Part shown: positions 32,286 through 40,398 of the stretch, piece after piece | How the letters are laid out: each line of letters opens with the position of its first letter | How positions within the stretch are numbered: the first letter of the stretch is position 1 | NCBI RefSeq assembly: GCF_026163685.1 | Contig: NZ_JAOXSR010000002.1 | Coordinates: forward strand, 186,001 to 250,000 | From: Oerskovia flava | GTDB lineage: Bacteria; Actinomycetota; Actinomycetes; Actinomycetales; Cellulomonadaceae | Length of the DNA: 64,000 nt | Direction of reading: 5' to 3' | Program-made: the position numbers and the translations under genes | Notes under the pieces: model-generated | The model's input: only the letters and a program-made list of their open reading frames with translations | Told to the model about the DNA's origin: nothing | Databases searched by the model: none

Positions 32286-34084
32286 GCACCCACGCCCACG
32301 TCGCGCCCCTCGCCGGCGGACTCCTCGTCACCGCCGGCGCCCGGCGCCTGCACGCCCGAGTCCCGGCCACGGCGCTCGCGGACCCTGCCGGCCGGGCGCA
32401 GGTGCGTGCGGCGATCGAGGCCCGGCTCGGCCCGCTCGTCACGTGGCCCGACGGCGCGGGGCCGGGCGCGGCGCTCGGCCCGCCCGGGCGCGTGTGGTGG
32501 TTCGGCGGGGCGTGGTTCGGCTGCACGGACGAGTCCGTGCAGGACGCGCGACGCGTGGTGCGCACGCACGCCCCGGACGAGGCCACGGCCGACGCCTGGG
32601 GGACGCCCGGCGTCGGGCTCGACCTTCCGGTCGCCCACGACCCGGACCTCGACCGCGTGCGCGACGCGCTCGGTGGGCTGCCCCCGGACACGCTGCTGCG
32701 GTGCACCGGGGGCGAGCTCACCCGGCACCGGCTACGCCCGTGGCCCGAGTGCGACCCCGTCACGGGTGCGGCGCGTGCGGTCGTGGTCCGGCGACCGGAG
32801 CCAGGGTTGCCGCCCGTGTTCCGGCACGTGCACGCCCTCCTGCCGCGCACCGAGCTCGGCTGGCCCGCGTGGCAGGCCGACCGGCTGGCACCGGCCGCCG
32901 CGTTCAGCCATGCCGACCCGAGCGGTCGTGACGCCCTGCCTGGCGCCGCCCGCGAGGCGGCGCTCGCCTCAGCGGTCGCGCACCTGGCGGGTCCGTGGAC
33001 GGGGGCGAGCACGGTGCGGCACGCGTCGCCCGCCGAGCTCGCGGCGAGCGGGGCGGACCATCTCGACCCGCAGGACCTGGCCGTCACCGACCCCGCGGTG
33101 CTCGCCCATCCCGGCTCGCCGCTGAGCCCCCTCGAGCCGGACCGTCCCCTCGCCTGGGTGCAGGGCCACCGGGTCACGGACGGCGCGCCGGTGTGGGTGC
33201 CGCTGCGGTTCGTGCACACGCACGCGGACCCGCCGCCGGTCGCCGACCAGGACGTCTCGGCGTTCCACAACCTCGCGGGCATGGCGGCGGGCCGCACCCG
33301 GGACGAGGCCGTCCGGCGGGGGCTCGCGCACGTCGTGTCGCACGACGCCGTCGCGCGCTGGTGGCGGTCCGCGCAGGCCCCCGCGCCCCGACGGCTCGTG
33401 GTCCCCGACGGCCTGGCCGCGGACTGGGCGGGAGCCGGTGTCAGGCTGGACCTGCGGCGGGTGCCGAGCCGGTTCACGTGGCCCGTGGTCCTCGCCGTGG
33501 TCCGCGACCACGAGCACCGGGTCCTCGGGATCGGCCATGCGGCAGGTCCGCTCGACGACGCAGCACGCACCGCGGCGCTCGACGCGCTCGTGCAGCTCGT
33601 CTCGGCCCGCGACCTCGACCGGCCCGACAGCCTGGTCCGGCGGGCGGCGGCGGACGGTGTCGGCGCGGTGCCGGGATTGCTGGACCACCGCCCGGCACGC
33701 GACTACCTCGACGCGGCACCCGTGCTCGAGGTCGCCGGGGCGCCAGGTACCGAGCCGCTGGTGGTCCGGCCCGCCGCGCTCGACCCGATGGTCCACCTGC
33801 AGCTGGGCCTCGATCCGCGAGTCCAGGAGCGCGTGGCCGCGCGCCTCGGCGCGCACGACGCTCCGAGCGGGGCCGGCATGGACGCCGAGCACCACCCGGA
33901 GAGAGCCGTGGACCCCGCCGCGCACGCGGTCGTGGTGGAGACGACGCCGCCGGCGCTGCGTGGCGGCGAATGGTCGGCGGTGCGCGTCCTGCGGCCCCGG
34001 GCACTGCGGCTCGAGCCGGCCGCGTTCCCGCTGCGCCCGCCGCACACCGGACCGCGCGAACGGACCCCGTACCCGGGGTGGTGA
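32282..34084 (+). CDS. YcaO-like protein lacking the catalytic glutamates (pseudo-YcaO partner)
   Basis: 600 residues from GTG 32282. It can be aligned by eye with the preceding YcaO: NLAGMAAGRTRDEAVRRGLAHVV matches PFAGIAAGPTLEYAVMSALEEVI, and WVQGHRVTDGAPVWVPLRFV matches WVPGRSLTHDEPVWVPASLV. The nucleotide-binding positions are lost: GEAVERY becomes ASAVAHL near residue 230, EEVIERH becomes AHVVSHD near 345, and the TEAL glutamate becomes Asp. This suggests a non-catalytic partner for leader binding or complex assembly. Translational coupling to the active YcaO supports a heteromeric complex. It is not obviously decaying, since the frame is intact. Confidence 0.8.
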   Translation: MSTHAHVAPLAGGLLVTAGARRLHARVPATALADPAGRAQVRAAIEARLGPLVTWPDGAGPGAALGPPGRVWWFGGAWFGCTDESVQDARRVVRTHAPDEATADAWGTPGVGLDLPVAHDPDLDRVRDALGGLPPDTLLRCTGGELTRHRLRPWPECDPVTGAARAVVVRRPEPGLPPVFRHVHALLPRTELGWPAWQADRLAPAAAFSHADPSGRDALPGAAREAALASAVAHLAGPWTGASTVRHASPAELAASGADHLDPQDLAVTDPAVLAHPGSPLSPLEPDRPLAWVQGHRVTDGAPVWVPLRFVHTHADPPPVADQDVSAFHNLAGMAAGRTRDEAVRRGLAHVVSHDAVARWWRSAQAPAPRRLVVPDGLAADWAGAGVRLDLRRVPSRFTWPVVLAVVRDHEHRVLGIGHAAGPLDDAARTAALDALVQLVSARDLDRPDSLVRRAAADGVGAVPGLLDHRPARDYLDAAPVLEVAGAPGTEPLVVRPAALDPMVHLQLGLDPRVQERVAARLGAHDAPSGAGMDAEHHPERAVDPAAHAVVVETTPPALRGGEWSAVRVLRPRALRLEPAAFPLRPPHTGPRERTPYPGW

Positions 34085-34259
34085 GCGTCAGCCCGTGCCG
34101 TCTCGGTCCGCACGGACCCGCTACCCGGCGGGCGCGTCGTCGGACGGCGTGGTCGGCGCGCCACCGAGGATCGAGCGCAGCCGCTCCTGACGGGCGGCAT
34201 AGCGGGCACCGAACCGGGCCTGCGCGCTCCGGCCCGCCACCAGCAGGGACAATGCACGG
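34085..34259. other. Gap between the RiPP operon and hrpB
   Basis: 175 bp. No ORF with a ribosome binding site is seen. A short CGGTCCG/CGGACC-type stem lies near 34104-34120 and might terminate the RiPP transcript. The promoter of hrpB must lie here, but I cannot place it with confidence. Confidence 0.4.
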
Positions 34260-36743
34260 GTGGACCTCGACCCGATCGACCGCCTCCTCGCCCACCCGCC
34301 CGACCTCCCGGTCCGCCACGTCCTCACCGACCTCACCACCGCGCTCGCCACGCACGGCACCGTCGTCCTGCAGGCCCCGCCCGGCACCGGCAAGACCACC
34401 CTCGTCCCGCCGGCGCTCGCGGCCCGCGGGTCGACGGGTCGTGTGGTGGTCACCCAGCCGCGGCGGATCGCGGCGCGGGCTGCGGCGCGCCGGCTGGCCG
34501 GGCTGCTCGGCGAGGAGGTGGGGCGCACGGTGGGGTTCACGGTGCGCGGGGAGTCGGCGACGAGCCGTGCGACCCGGGTCGAGATCGTCACCACGGGGGT
34601 GCTGCTGCGGCGTCTGCAGCGCGACCCGGAGCTGGTGGGCACCGACGTCGTCGTCCTCGACGAGGTCCACGAACGGCACCTGGACGCCGACCTCGCGCTC
34701 GCGCTGGCGGTCGACGTGCGGGCGAACCTGCGCCCCGACCTCGCCCTGGTGGCGATGTCCGCGACCGTGGAGGCGGGCCGCACCGCGGAGCTCCTCGGCG
34801 GGTTGAGCCCCGCGCCCGTGGTCGCGGCGCAGGGCGCGCTGTTCGACGTCGAGGAGGTGTGGTGCCCGCACCCGCCGCGCACCGGGCGCCTCGACGAGCG
34901 GGGCGTCACGCGCGCGTTCCTCGACCACGTCGCCGCGACGACCCGGCGGGCGCTCTACGAGCGGGAGGGCGACGTCCTGGTGTTCGTGCCGGGCGCGGGC
35001 GAGGTGGGTGCCGTGGCGGCGCGGCTGTCCGGGATCGCGGGGGTGGACGTGCGTCCTCTGCACGGTCGGCTTCCGGGGCGCGAGCAGGACCTCGCCCTCG
35101 CCCCCGGGCCGCGGCGCCGGGTCGTGGTCTCGACGGCGGTCGCCGAGTCGTCCCTGACGGTCCCGGGGGTGCGGGTCGTGGTCGACGCCGGGCTCTCGCG
35201 CGAGCCGCGGACCGACCATCGTCGTGGCCTGGCGGGTCTCGTGACGGTGGGGGTGAGCCGGTCGTCGGCCACGCAGCGGGCGGGGCGGGCAGGACGTGAG
35301 GGGCCGGGTGCGGTCTACCGGTGCTGGTCCCCGGGCGACCACGCCCGGCTGCGCGCGCACCCGGAGCCGGAGATCCGCACGGCCGACCTGACGGCGTTCG
35401 CGCTCGAGCTCGCCTGCTGGGGCAGCCCGGACGGTGCGGGTCTGGCGCTGCTCGACCCGCCGCCGGCCCCCGCGCTGCAGGCCGCCCGCACGACGCTGGG
35501 CGGGCTCGGTGCGCTCGACCCGGACGGCCGGGTCACGCCCCGCGGTCGGCAGATCGCGGCGATCCCGACCGACCCGCGACTGGCCCGCGCCCTGCTCGAC
35601 GCGAGCGACGTCGTCGGGCCGCGCCGGGCGGCCGAGGTGGTCGCGCTGCTGTCCGACGACGTGCGCTCGCCCGGGGCGGACCTCGTCGCCGCGCTGCGGG
35701 ACGTGCGGCGCGGCGGGCCGCAGCACACGACCTGGCGCGCGCAGGCCCGCCGCCTGCAGGCGACGGTGTCGTCCGCCGTCGACCAGGGGCCGGGTGCGGG
35801 GCTGGGGGAGGACCTCGCGACGGGCCTGGTCGTGGCGCTCGCCCACCCCGACCGGGTCGCGCGCCGCCGCCCCGGCGGGTCCACCTACCTCATGGTCTCC
35901 GGCACGGGCGCGAGCCTGCCGCCGGGCTCGCCGCTCGCCGGCTACGAGTGGCTCGCGGTGGCCGAGGCCGACCGCGGTGCGGGCCGCCGCGACGCGCAGG
36001 TGCGCTCGGCCGCGCCGCTCGACGAGGACCTCGCCCTGGACGCCGCCGGGCACTGGCTCGGCCAGGACGAGGAGGTCACGTGGCAGGGCGGCTGTCTCGT
36101 CGCACGCCGCAGCACCCGTCTGGGCGCGATCGAGATCGTCGCCGAGCGCATCACCGATCCCTCGCCCGCGCGGGTGGTCGCGGCGCTGCGCGAGGCGCTC
36201 GACCGCGACGGGCTGTCGACGCTGCCCTGGCGGGACACGGCCCTCGCCCTGCGCGCACGCCTGGCGTTCCTGCACGGCGCGATCGGTGCGCCCTGGCCGG
36301 ACGTGTCCGACGACGCGCTGCTGACGGGTCTGGACGGCTGGCTCGGCCCCGACCTCGCCCGGGTCCGGACCGCCGCCGCGCTGGGCCGGCTCGACCTCAC
36401 GAGCGCGCTGCGCCGCCTGCTGCCCTGGCCCGAGGCGGCCAGGCTGGACGTGCTCGCCCCCGAGCGGGTCACCCTGCCCGGCGGCACGCGGGTGCGGGTG
36501 GACTACACGGGCGACCAGCCGGTCGCGGCAATGAAGGTCCAGGACGCCTTCGGGTGGCGCACGACCCCACGGCTCGCCGGCGGTCGCGTCCCGCTGCTCG
36601 TTCACCTGCTGTCCCCGGCGCGCCGCCCGGCCGCGGTCACCGCCGACCTCGAGTCGTTCTGGGCCACGGGCTACCCGCAGGTGCGCGCCGAGCTGCGGGG
36701 GCGGTACCCCAAGCACGCGTGGCCCCTCGATCCGTTCGCCTGA
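34260..36743 (+). CDS. hrpB: ATP-dependent helicase HrpB
   Basis: 827 residues from GTG 34260. DEAH-box features are complete: motif I APPGTGKTTLVPPAL, motif Ia TQPRRIAARAAARRLA, motif II VLDEVHERHLDADLAL, motif III AMSATVEAG and motif VI ATQRAGRAGREGPGAVYR. The C-terminal HrpB extension ends with the family signature WPEAARLDVLAPE...TPRLAGGRVPLLVHLLSPARRPAAVTADLESFW. The length is standard. The biological role of HrpB in actinobacteria is poorly defined. Confidence 0.95.
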   Translation: MDLDPIDRLLAHPPDLPVRHVLTDLTTALATHGTVVLQAPPGTGKTTLVPPALAARGSTGRVVVTQPRRIAARAAARRLAGLLGEEVGRTVGFTVRGESATSRATRVEIVTTGVLLRRLQRDPELVGTDVVVLDEVHERHLDADLALALAVDVRANLRPDLALVAMSATVEAGRTAELLGGLSPAPVVAAQGALFDVEEVWCPHPPRTGRLDERGVTRAFLDHVAATTRRALYEREGDVLVFVPGAGEVGAVAARLSGIAGVDVRPLHGRLPGREQDLALAPGPRRRVVVSTAVAESSLTVPGVRVVVDAGLSREPRTDHRRGLAGLVTVGVSRSSATQRAGRAGREGPGAVYRCWSPGDHARLRAHPEPEIRTADLTAFALELACWGSPDGAGLALLDPPPAPALQAARTTLGGLGALDPDGRVTPRGRQIAAIPTDPRLARALLDASDVVGPRRAAEVVALLSDDVRSPGADLVAALRDVRRGGPQHTTWRAQARRLQATVSSAVDQGPGAGLGEDLATGLVVALAHPDRVARRRPGGSTYLMVSGTGASLPPGSPLAGYEWLAVAEADRGAGRRDAQVRSAAPLDEDLALDAAGHWLGQDEEVTWQGGCLVARRSTRLGAIEIVAERITDPSPARVVAALREALDRDGLSTLPWRDTALALRARLAFLHGAIGAPWPDVSDDALLTGLDGWLGPDLARVRTAAALGRLDLTSALRRLLPWPEAARLDVLAPERVTLPGGTRVRVDYTGDQPVAAMKVQDAFGWRTTPRLAGGRVPLLVHLLSPARRPAAVTADLESFWATGYPQVRAELRGRYPKHAWPLDPFA

Positions 36744-36855
36744 CCGCCGGTCCCTCAGGCGACCTGGGAAATGCCCTTCCGCACCGGCGATCCGCGGGCT
36801 ACCGTAGCGACAGCCGGGCACGCGGTCCGGTCCTCGAGCAGCGCAAGGAGACAGG
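36744..36855. other. Short gap after hrpB
   Basis: 112 bp with no recognisable gene. GGCTACCGTAGCGAC (36802-36816) contains a GCTAC/GTAGC inverted repeat. A TACCGT there is a possible -10 element for the downstream micro-ORF chain. Confidence 0.35.
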
Positions 36856-36948
36856 ATGCCCCGCACGACGACGTCAGCCAGCACCCGTCCCCGCGCCGGC
36901 TCGGCCCGTGCCGTCGACCTCGTCGGAGAACCCGGGAGGCAGACGTGA
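36856..36948 (+). CDS. 30-residue micro-ORF, first of a coupled chain leading to the HNH gene
   Basis: ATG 36856 has an excellent ribosome binding site (AAGGAG, 6 nt upstream). The product is Arg/Thr/Ser/Ala-rich (starts PRTTTSASTRPRAG) and ends in a TGA that overlaps the next GTG by 4 nt. No domain is recognisable. It may be a coupling or attenuating leader, or a small protein. The good ribosome binding site is the main support. Confidence 0.45.
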   Translation: MPRTTTSASTRPRAGSARAVDLVGEPGRQT

Positions 36949-37067
36949 TACGCGACCGGCGCACCGCGCCGGACCCCGCACGAGCCGCTCCAGGTCGACC
37001 CCGGGGGCGGCTCTTCGTGTTCCGGGCGCAGACGGCGCGCACCCGAGCGGGAGGTGCGGACTCGTGA
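36945..37067 (+). CDS. 40-residue micro-ORF, second of the coupled chain
   Basis: GTG 36945 overlaps the previous stop (GTGA), and its own stop at 37065-37067 overlaps the HNH start (GTGA). The product is basic (VIRDRRTAPDPARAAPGRPRG) without a known domain. With the preceding micro-ORF it would deliver ribosomes to the HNH gene, which has no good ribosome binding site of its own. Conservation of length or sequence is unknown. Confidence 0.4.
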   Translation: MIRDRRTAPDPARAAPGRPRGRLFVFRAQTARTRAGGADS

Positions 37068-37534
37068 CCGACGTCATCATCTACAACCTCGGTGGTGGTC
37101 AGGTGCTCGGCCGGGTGTCGCTGCGCCACGCCATCCGCATGCTGCACCGTAAGGTCGCGGCGGTCCACGAGGCCGTCGAGGGGGAGACGTTCGGTCCGTA
37201 CCAGCGTCCGCGATCGGTCGAGCTCGTGCGGTACGTGCACGCGCGCTGGGTCTACGAGCGCACGGGCGCCGTCCCGTACTCCCGTGCCGCGCTGCTGCGT
37301 CGCGACCGGCACCGGTGCGCCTACTGCGGCGCGTACGCCACCACGATGGACCACGTCGTGCCCCGCTGTCAGGGCGGCCGCACCACGTGGCTCAACGCCG
37401 TCGCCGCGTGCGAGCCGTGCAACGCCGACAAGGGCGGCCGTACCCCCGAGGAAGCCGGCATGGTGCTGCGCGTACGGCCGTTCACCCCGTCGTTCACGGA
37501 CATCTACCCGGCCGGTCGCACGGTCTCACCGTAG
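37064..37534 (+). CDS. HNH endonuclease
   Basis: 156 residues from GTG 37064. The HNH module lies at about 80-130: LLRRDRHRCAYCGAYATTMDHVVPRCQGGRTTWLNAVAACEPCNADKGGRTPEEAGM. The two CxxC pairs bind structural zinc, and DHVVP plus the Asn and the NADK segment make the catalytic site. The N-terminal 75 residues (YNLGGGQVLGRVSLRHAIRML) are shared with common actinobacterial chromosomal HNH proteins that are not phage- or restriction-linked. The cellular substrate is not known. It is translationally coupled to two micro-ORFs upstream. Confidence 0.9.
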   Translation: MTDVIIYNLGGGQVLGRVSLRHAIRMLHRKVAAVHEAVEGETFGPYQRPRSVELVRYVHARWVYERTGAVPYSRAALLRRDRHRCAYCGAYATTMDHVVPRCQGGRTTWLNAVAACEPCNADKGGRTPEEAGMVLRVRPFTPSFTDIYPAGRTVSP

Positions 37535-37543
37535 GATCTGGGC

Positions 37544-38164
37544 ATGGCGAGGTACTTCGACGTGCACCCGGACAACCCGCAGCCCCGAGCGATCGGGCAG
37601 GTCGTGGCGATGCTGACCGAGGACGCCCTCGTGGCCTACCCGACGGACTCGTGCTACGCGCTCGGGTCCCGCATGGGCAGCCACGAGGCGACCGAGCGCA
37701 TCCGCCGCATCCGCCAGCTCGACGACAAGCACCACTTCACGCTCGTGTGCGCCGACTTCGCGCAGCTCGGGCAGCTGGTGCGCCTCGACAACGCGGCGTT
37801 CCGCTCCATCAAGGCCGCCACCCCGGGCGCCTACACGTTCATCCTCCCGGCGACGAGCGAGGTCCCGCGGCGCCTCGCGCACCCGAAGAAGAAGACGGTC
37901 GGCGTCCGGATCCCGCGCGACGCGGTGGCCCAGGCGATCCTGCGCGAGCTCGGTGAGCCGCTGCTGTCGAGCACGCTGCTCCTGCCCGGGGCCGAGGACC
38001 CGCTGACGGACGGGTGGAGCATCAAGGAGGCCCTCGACCACCAGATCGACGCGGTCGTGGACGCGGGGGACCGGGGGACGGAGCCGACGACGGTCGTCGA
38101 CTTCTCGTCCGGAGCGCCGGAGGTCGTGCGCACCGGGGCGGGCGACCCCGACCGCTTCTCCTGA
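37544..38164 (+). CDS. Sua5/YciO/YrdC-family protein (threonylcarbamoyl-AMP synthase-like)
   Basis: 206 residues. The YrdC fold is seen from IGQVVAMLTEDALVAYPTDSCYALG (substrate pocket with PTDS/T) through FTLVCADFAQLGQL, TPGAYTFILPATSEVPRRLAHPKKKTVGVRIP and LLSSTLLLPGAEDP. The KxR...SxN-type positions are partly altered (LLSSTL), which is typical of the YciO branch rather than TsaC itself. It binds RNA or nucleotides and may support t6A tRNA modification. It starts 9 nt after the HNH gene stop. Confidence 0.88.
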   Translation: MARYFDVHPDNPQPRAIGQVVAMLTEDALVAYPTDSCYALGSRMGSHEATERIRRIRQLDDKHHFTLVCADFAQLGQLVRLDNAAFRSIKAATPGAYTFILPATSEVPRRLAHPKKKTVGVRIPRDAVAQAILRELGEPLLSSTLLLPGAEDPLTDGWSIKEALDHQIDAVVDAGDRGTEPTTVVDFSSGAPEVVRTGAGDPDRFS

Positions 38165-38232
38165 CAGGTGTGACCCGCGCCTCACTCCGCCCACCGAGGC
38201 GTGGGCCCCGCGGGGCCCCTAGCATCGGGTCC

Positions 38233-39660
38233 ATGAGCAGCCACGTGAGCACCGACGGTCTCGACCTCGCCCGGCGCAAGATGGCCGACGCGGGCGTCCA
38301 CCCCCTCGCCATCGACGCCTTCAGCCGCTTCTACGGGCTCGTCGAGTCCGGTGAGACCGGGGTCGTCCCGGAGTCCGACGTCGAACCCCTGGTGGACGTC
38401 GTCCACCGCGACGAGCTCGAGATCGACGACGAGACGGCACGGGCGGCGCTCGGACGCACGGCGATCATCAAGCTCAACGGCGGACTCGGCACGTCGATGG
38501 GCATGGACCGGGCGAAGTCGCTGCTCTCGGTGCGTCCCCCCGCCGTCGAGGGTCAGGAACCGTTGACGTTTCTCGACGTCATCGTCGGCCAGGTCCGCAC
38601 GGCGCGCGCCAGCACCGGGGCCAGCCTCCCGCTGCTCTTCATGAACAGCTTCCGCACGCGCGACGACACGCTCGCGGCGCTGTCCGCGTACGGCGACCTG
38701 TCCGTGGACGACCTCCCGCTCGACTTCCTGCAGAACCGCGAGCCCAAGCTGCGCGCCGACGACCTCACGCCGGTCGAGTGGCCGGCGGACCCGTCCCTCG
38801 AGTGGTGCCCGCCCGGCCACGGAGACCTCTACACCGCGCTCGCGGCGTCAGGCGTCCTGCGGGACCTCCTCGCCGCCGGGTTCCGGTACGCGAGCATCTC
38901 GAACTCCGACAACCTCGGAGCGGCGCCCGACGCCGCGATCGCGGGCTGGTTCGCGGCGAGCGGCGCGCCGTTCGCGGCCGAGGTCGCACGGCGGACCCCG
39001 GCGGACCGCAAGGGCGGACACCTCGTGGTGCGCCGCAGCGACGGCCGGACCGTGCTGCGCGAGACCGCCCAGACCCTCCCGGAGGACGCCGACGCCGCCG
39101 CCGACATCTCCCGCCACCGCTACTTCAACACGAACAACCTGTGGTTCGACCTCGAGGCTCTCGCCGCCGAGCTGGACCGCACGGGCGGTGTGCTCGAGCT
39201 GCCGCTCATCCGCAACGTCAAGACCGTGGACCCGACGGACGCCTCCTCGCCCGAGGTCATCCAGATCGAGTCGGCGATGGGTGCGGCGGTCGAGGTGTTC
39301 GACGGCGCGCTCGCCATCGAGGTCGGTCGCTCCCGCTTCCTGCCCGTCAAGACGACGGCCGACCTGCTGGTGCTGCGTTCTGACGTGTACGACCTCGACG
39401 AGGACTACCGCCTGCAGGCGCGCGTCGACGCGCCGCTCGTGGACCTCGACAGCGCGGCCTACAAGCTCATCGCCGACTTCGACCGGCGGTTCGCCGCCGG
39501 CCCGCCCTCCCTGGTGGAGGCGACGTCGCTCACGGTGCGCGGGGACTGGACCTTCGGCGCTCAGGTCCGCGTCGACGGGGCGGGTCTGCTCGAGGATGCG
39601 GGGTCGCCGAGCAGCGTCCCGGACGGCGCCGTCGTCGGCCCCGAGGGCCTGCGCCCCTGA
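38233..39660 (+). CDS. UTP--glucose-1-phosphate uridylyltransferase (eukaryotic-type UDPGP)
   Basis: 475 residues. The UDPGP-type nucleotide site is KLNGGLGTSMGMDRAKSLL, followed by LLFMNSFRTRDDT, a GHGDLYTAL sugar-binding loop and ISNSDNLGA. HRYFNTNNLWFDL and VGRSRFLPVKTTADLLVLRSD complete the family pattern. It makes UDP-glucose for trehalose, glycogen or cell-wall polymers. This is the long, eukaryote-like form rather than GalU. It converges on the YigZ gene with a 9-nt gap between stops. Confidence 0.93.
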   Translation: MSSHVSTDGLDLARRKMADAGVHPLAIDAFSRFYGLVESGETGVVPESDVEPLVDVVHRDELEIDDETARAALGRTAIIKLNGGLGTSMGMDRAKSLLSVRPPAVEGQEPLTFLDVIVGQVRTARASTGASLPLLFMNSFRTRDDTLAALSAYGDLSVDDLPLDFLQNREPKLRADDLTPVEWPADPSLEWCPPGHGDLYTALAASGVLRDLLAAGFRYASISNSDNLGAAPDAAIAGWFAASGAPFAAEVARRTPADRKGGHLVVRRSDGRTVLRETAQTLPEDADAAADISRHRYFNTNNLWFDLEALAAELDRTGGVLELPLIRNVKTVDPTDASSPEVIQIESAMGAAVEVFDGALAIEVGRSRFLPVKTTADLLVLRSDVYDLDEDYRLQARVDAPLVDLDSAAYKLIADFDRRFAAGPPSLVEATSLTVRGDWTFGAQVRVDGAGLLEDAGSPSSVPDGAVVGPEGLRP

Positions 39661-39669
39661 CGGCAGGCG

Positions 39670-40317
39670 TCAGGGGAGGTCCACGATCCGCTCGTGGCCA
39701 CGCTCTGCCACGAGGTGGCCACCGCTGAGCTCGGCCAGCACGGCGTCCAGCGCGTCGAGCGCAGCGGGCGGGACGACGAGGTCGAAGGCCACCACGTCGG
39801 TGTACCGGGTGTCCTCGAGGAGGGCGCCGTGCGTGGCGCACCACTCGTGCAGCAGGTGCGCCACCCGGCCGGCGTCCGTGTGCTCCGCGGTGAGGCGCAC
39901 CTCGGTCACGACCGCCCGGTGGACGGTCCGCGCGGCGTCGACGGCTGCGGACACCGCGCCCGAGTAGGCGCGCACGAGCCCGCCGGCTCCGAGCAGGACC
40001 CCACCGAAGTACCGGGTGACGACCGCCACGACGTCGGTCATTCCGCGCTGGCGGAGCACCTCCAGCATCGGCACGCCCGCTGTGCCGGAGGGCTCGCCGT
40101 CGTCGGAGGAGCGCTGCTGGTCCGCGTGGGTGCCGACCACGAGGGCGACGCAGTGGTGGCGGGCGTCCCAGTGCTCCTTGCGGACGCGGGCGACCACCGC
40201 CTCGGCGCCGGCGACGGTGCCGACGGGGGACAGGTGCGTGATGAACCGGGACTTCTTCACGACGAGCTCGGTGGTGACCGGTGCGGCGATCGTCGTGGGG
40301 AGCGGGACAGGTTCCAT
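39670..40317 (-). CDS. YigZ/IMPACT-family protein
   Basis: 215 residues. The UPF0029 N-terminal domain is clear (VKKSRFITHLSPVGTVAGAEAVVARVRKEHWDARHHCVALVVG, then SSDDGEPSGTAGVPMLEVL and VVAVVTRYFGGVLLGAGGLVRAYSGAV). The C-terminal DUF1949-type half follows. IMPACT proteins bind ribosomes or act in translational stress; the bacterial role is undefined. A 15-bp element shared with the VOC gene promoter region lies 53 bp upstream of its start. Confidence 0.9.
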   Translation of the reverse strand: MEPVPLPTTIAAPVTTELVVKKSRFITHLSPVGTVAGAEAVVARVRKEHWDARHHCVALVVGTHADQQRSSDDGEPSGTAGVPMLEVLRQRGMTDVVAVVTRYFGGVLLGAGGLVRAYSGAVSAAVDAARTVHRAVVTEVRLTAEHTDAGRVAHLLHEWCATHGALLEDTRYTDVVAFDLVVPPAALDALDAVLAELSGGHLVAERGHERIVDLP

Positions 40318-40369
40318 CGTGGCCGACCCTAGCCGAGCGGCGCCGCGCCGACGAGCAGCCTCGATCAGT

Positions 40370-40384
40370 AATAGTGTGCCAAGC
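40370..40384. repeat. 15-bp repeat, copy 1 (AATAGTGTGCCAAGC)
   Basis: Identical to 41516-41530 and in the same orientation. It lies in the YigZ/recombinase-like divergent gap, 53 bp upstream of the YigZ start. Its A/T-rich half is distinct from the surrounding GC-rich DNA. It may be a shared promoter or operator element (minus-strand reading GCTTGGCACACTATT) or one end of a 1.16-kb cassette. Confidence 0.65.
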
Positions 40385-40398
40385 GCTACGATTCCTCC

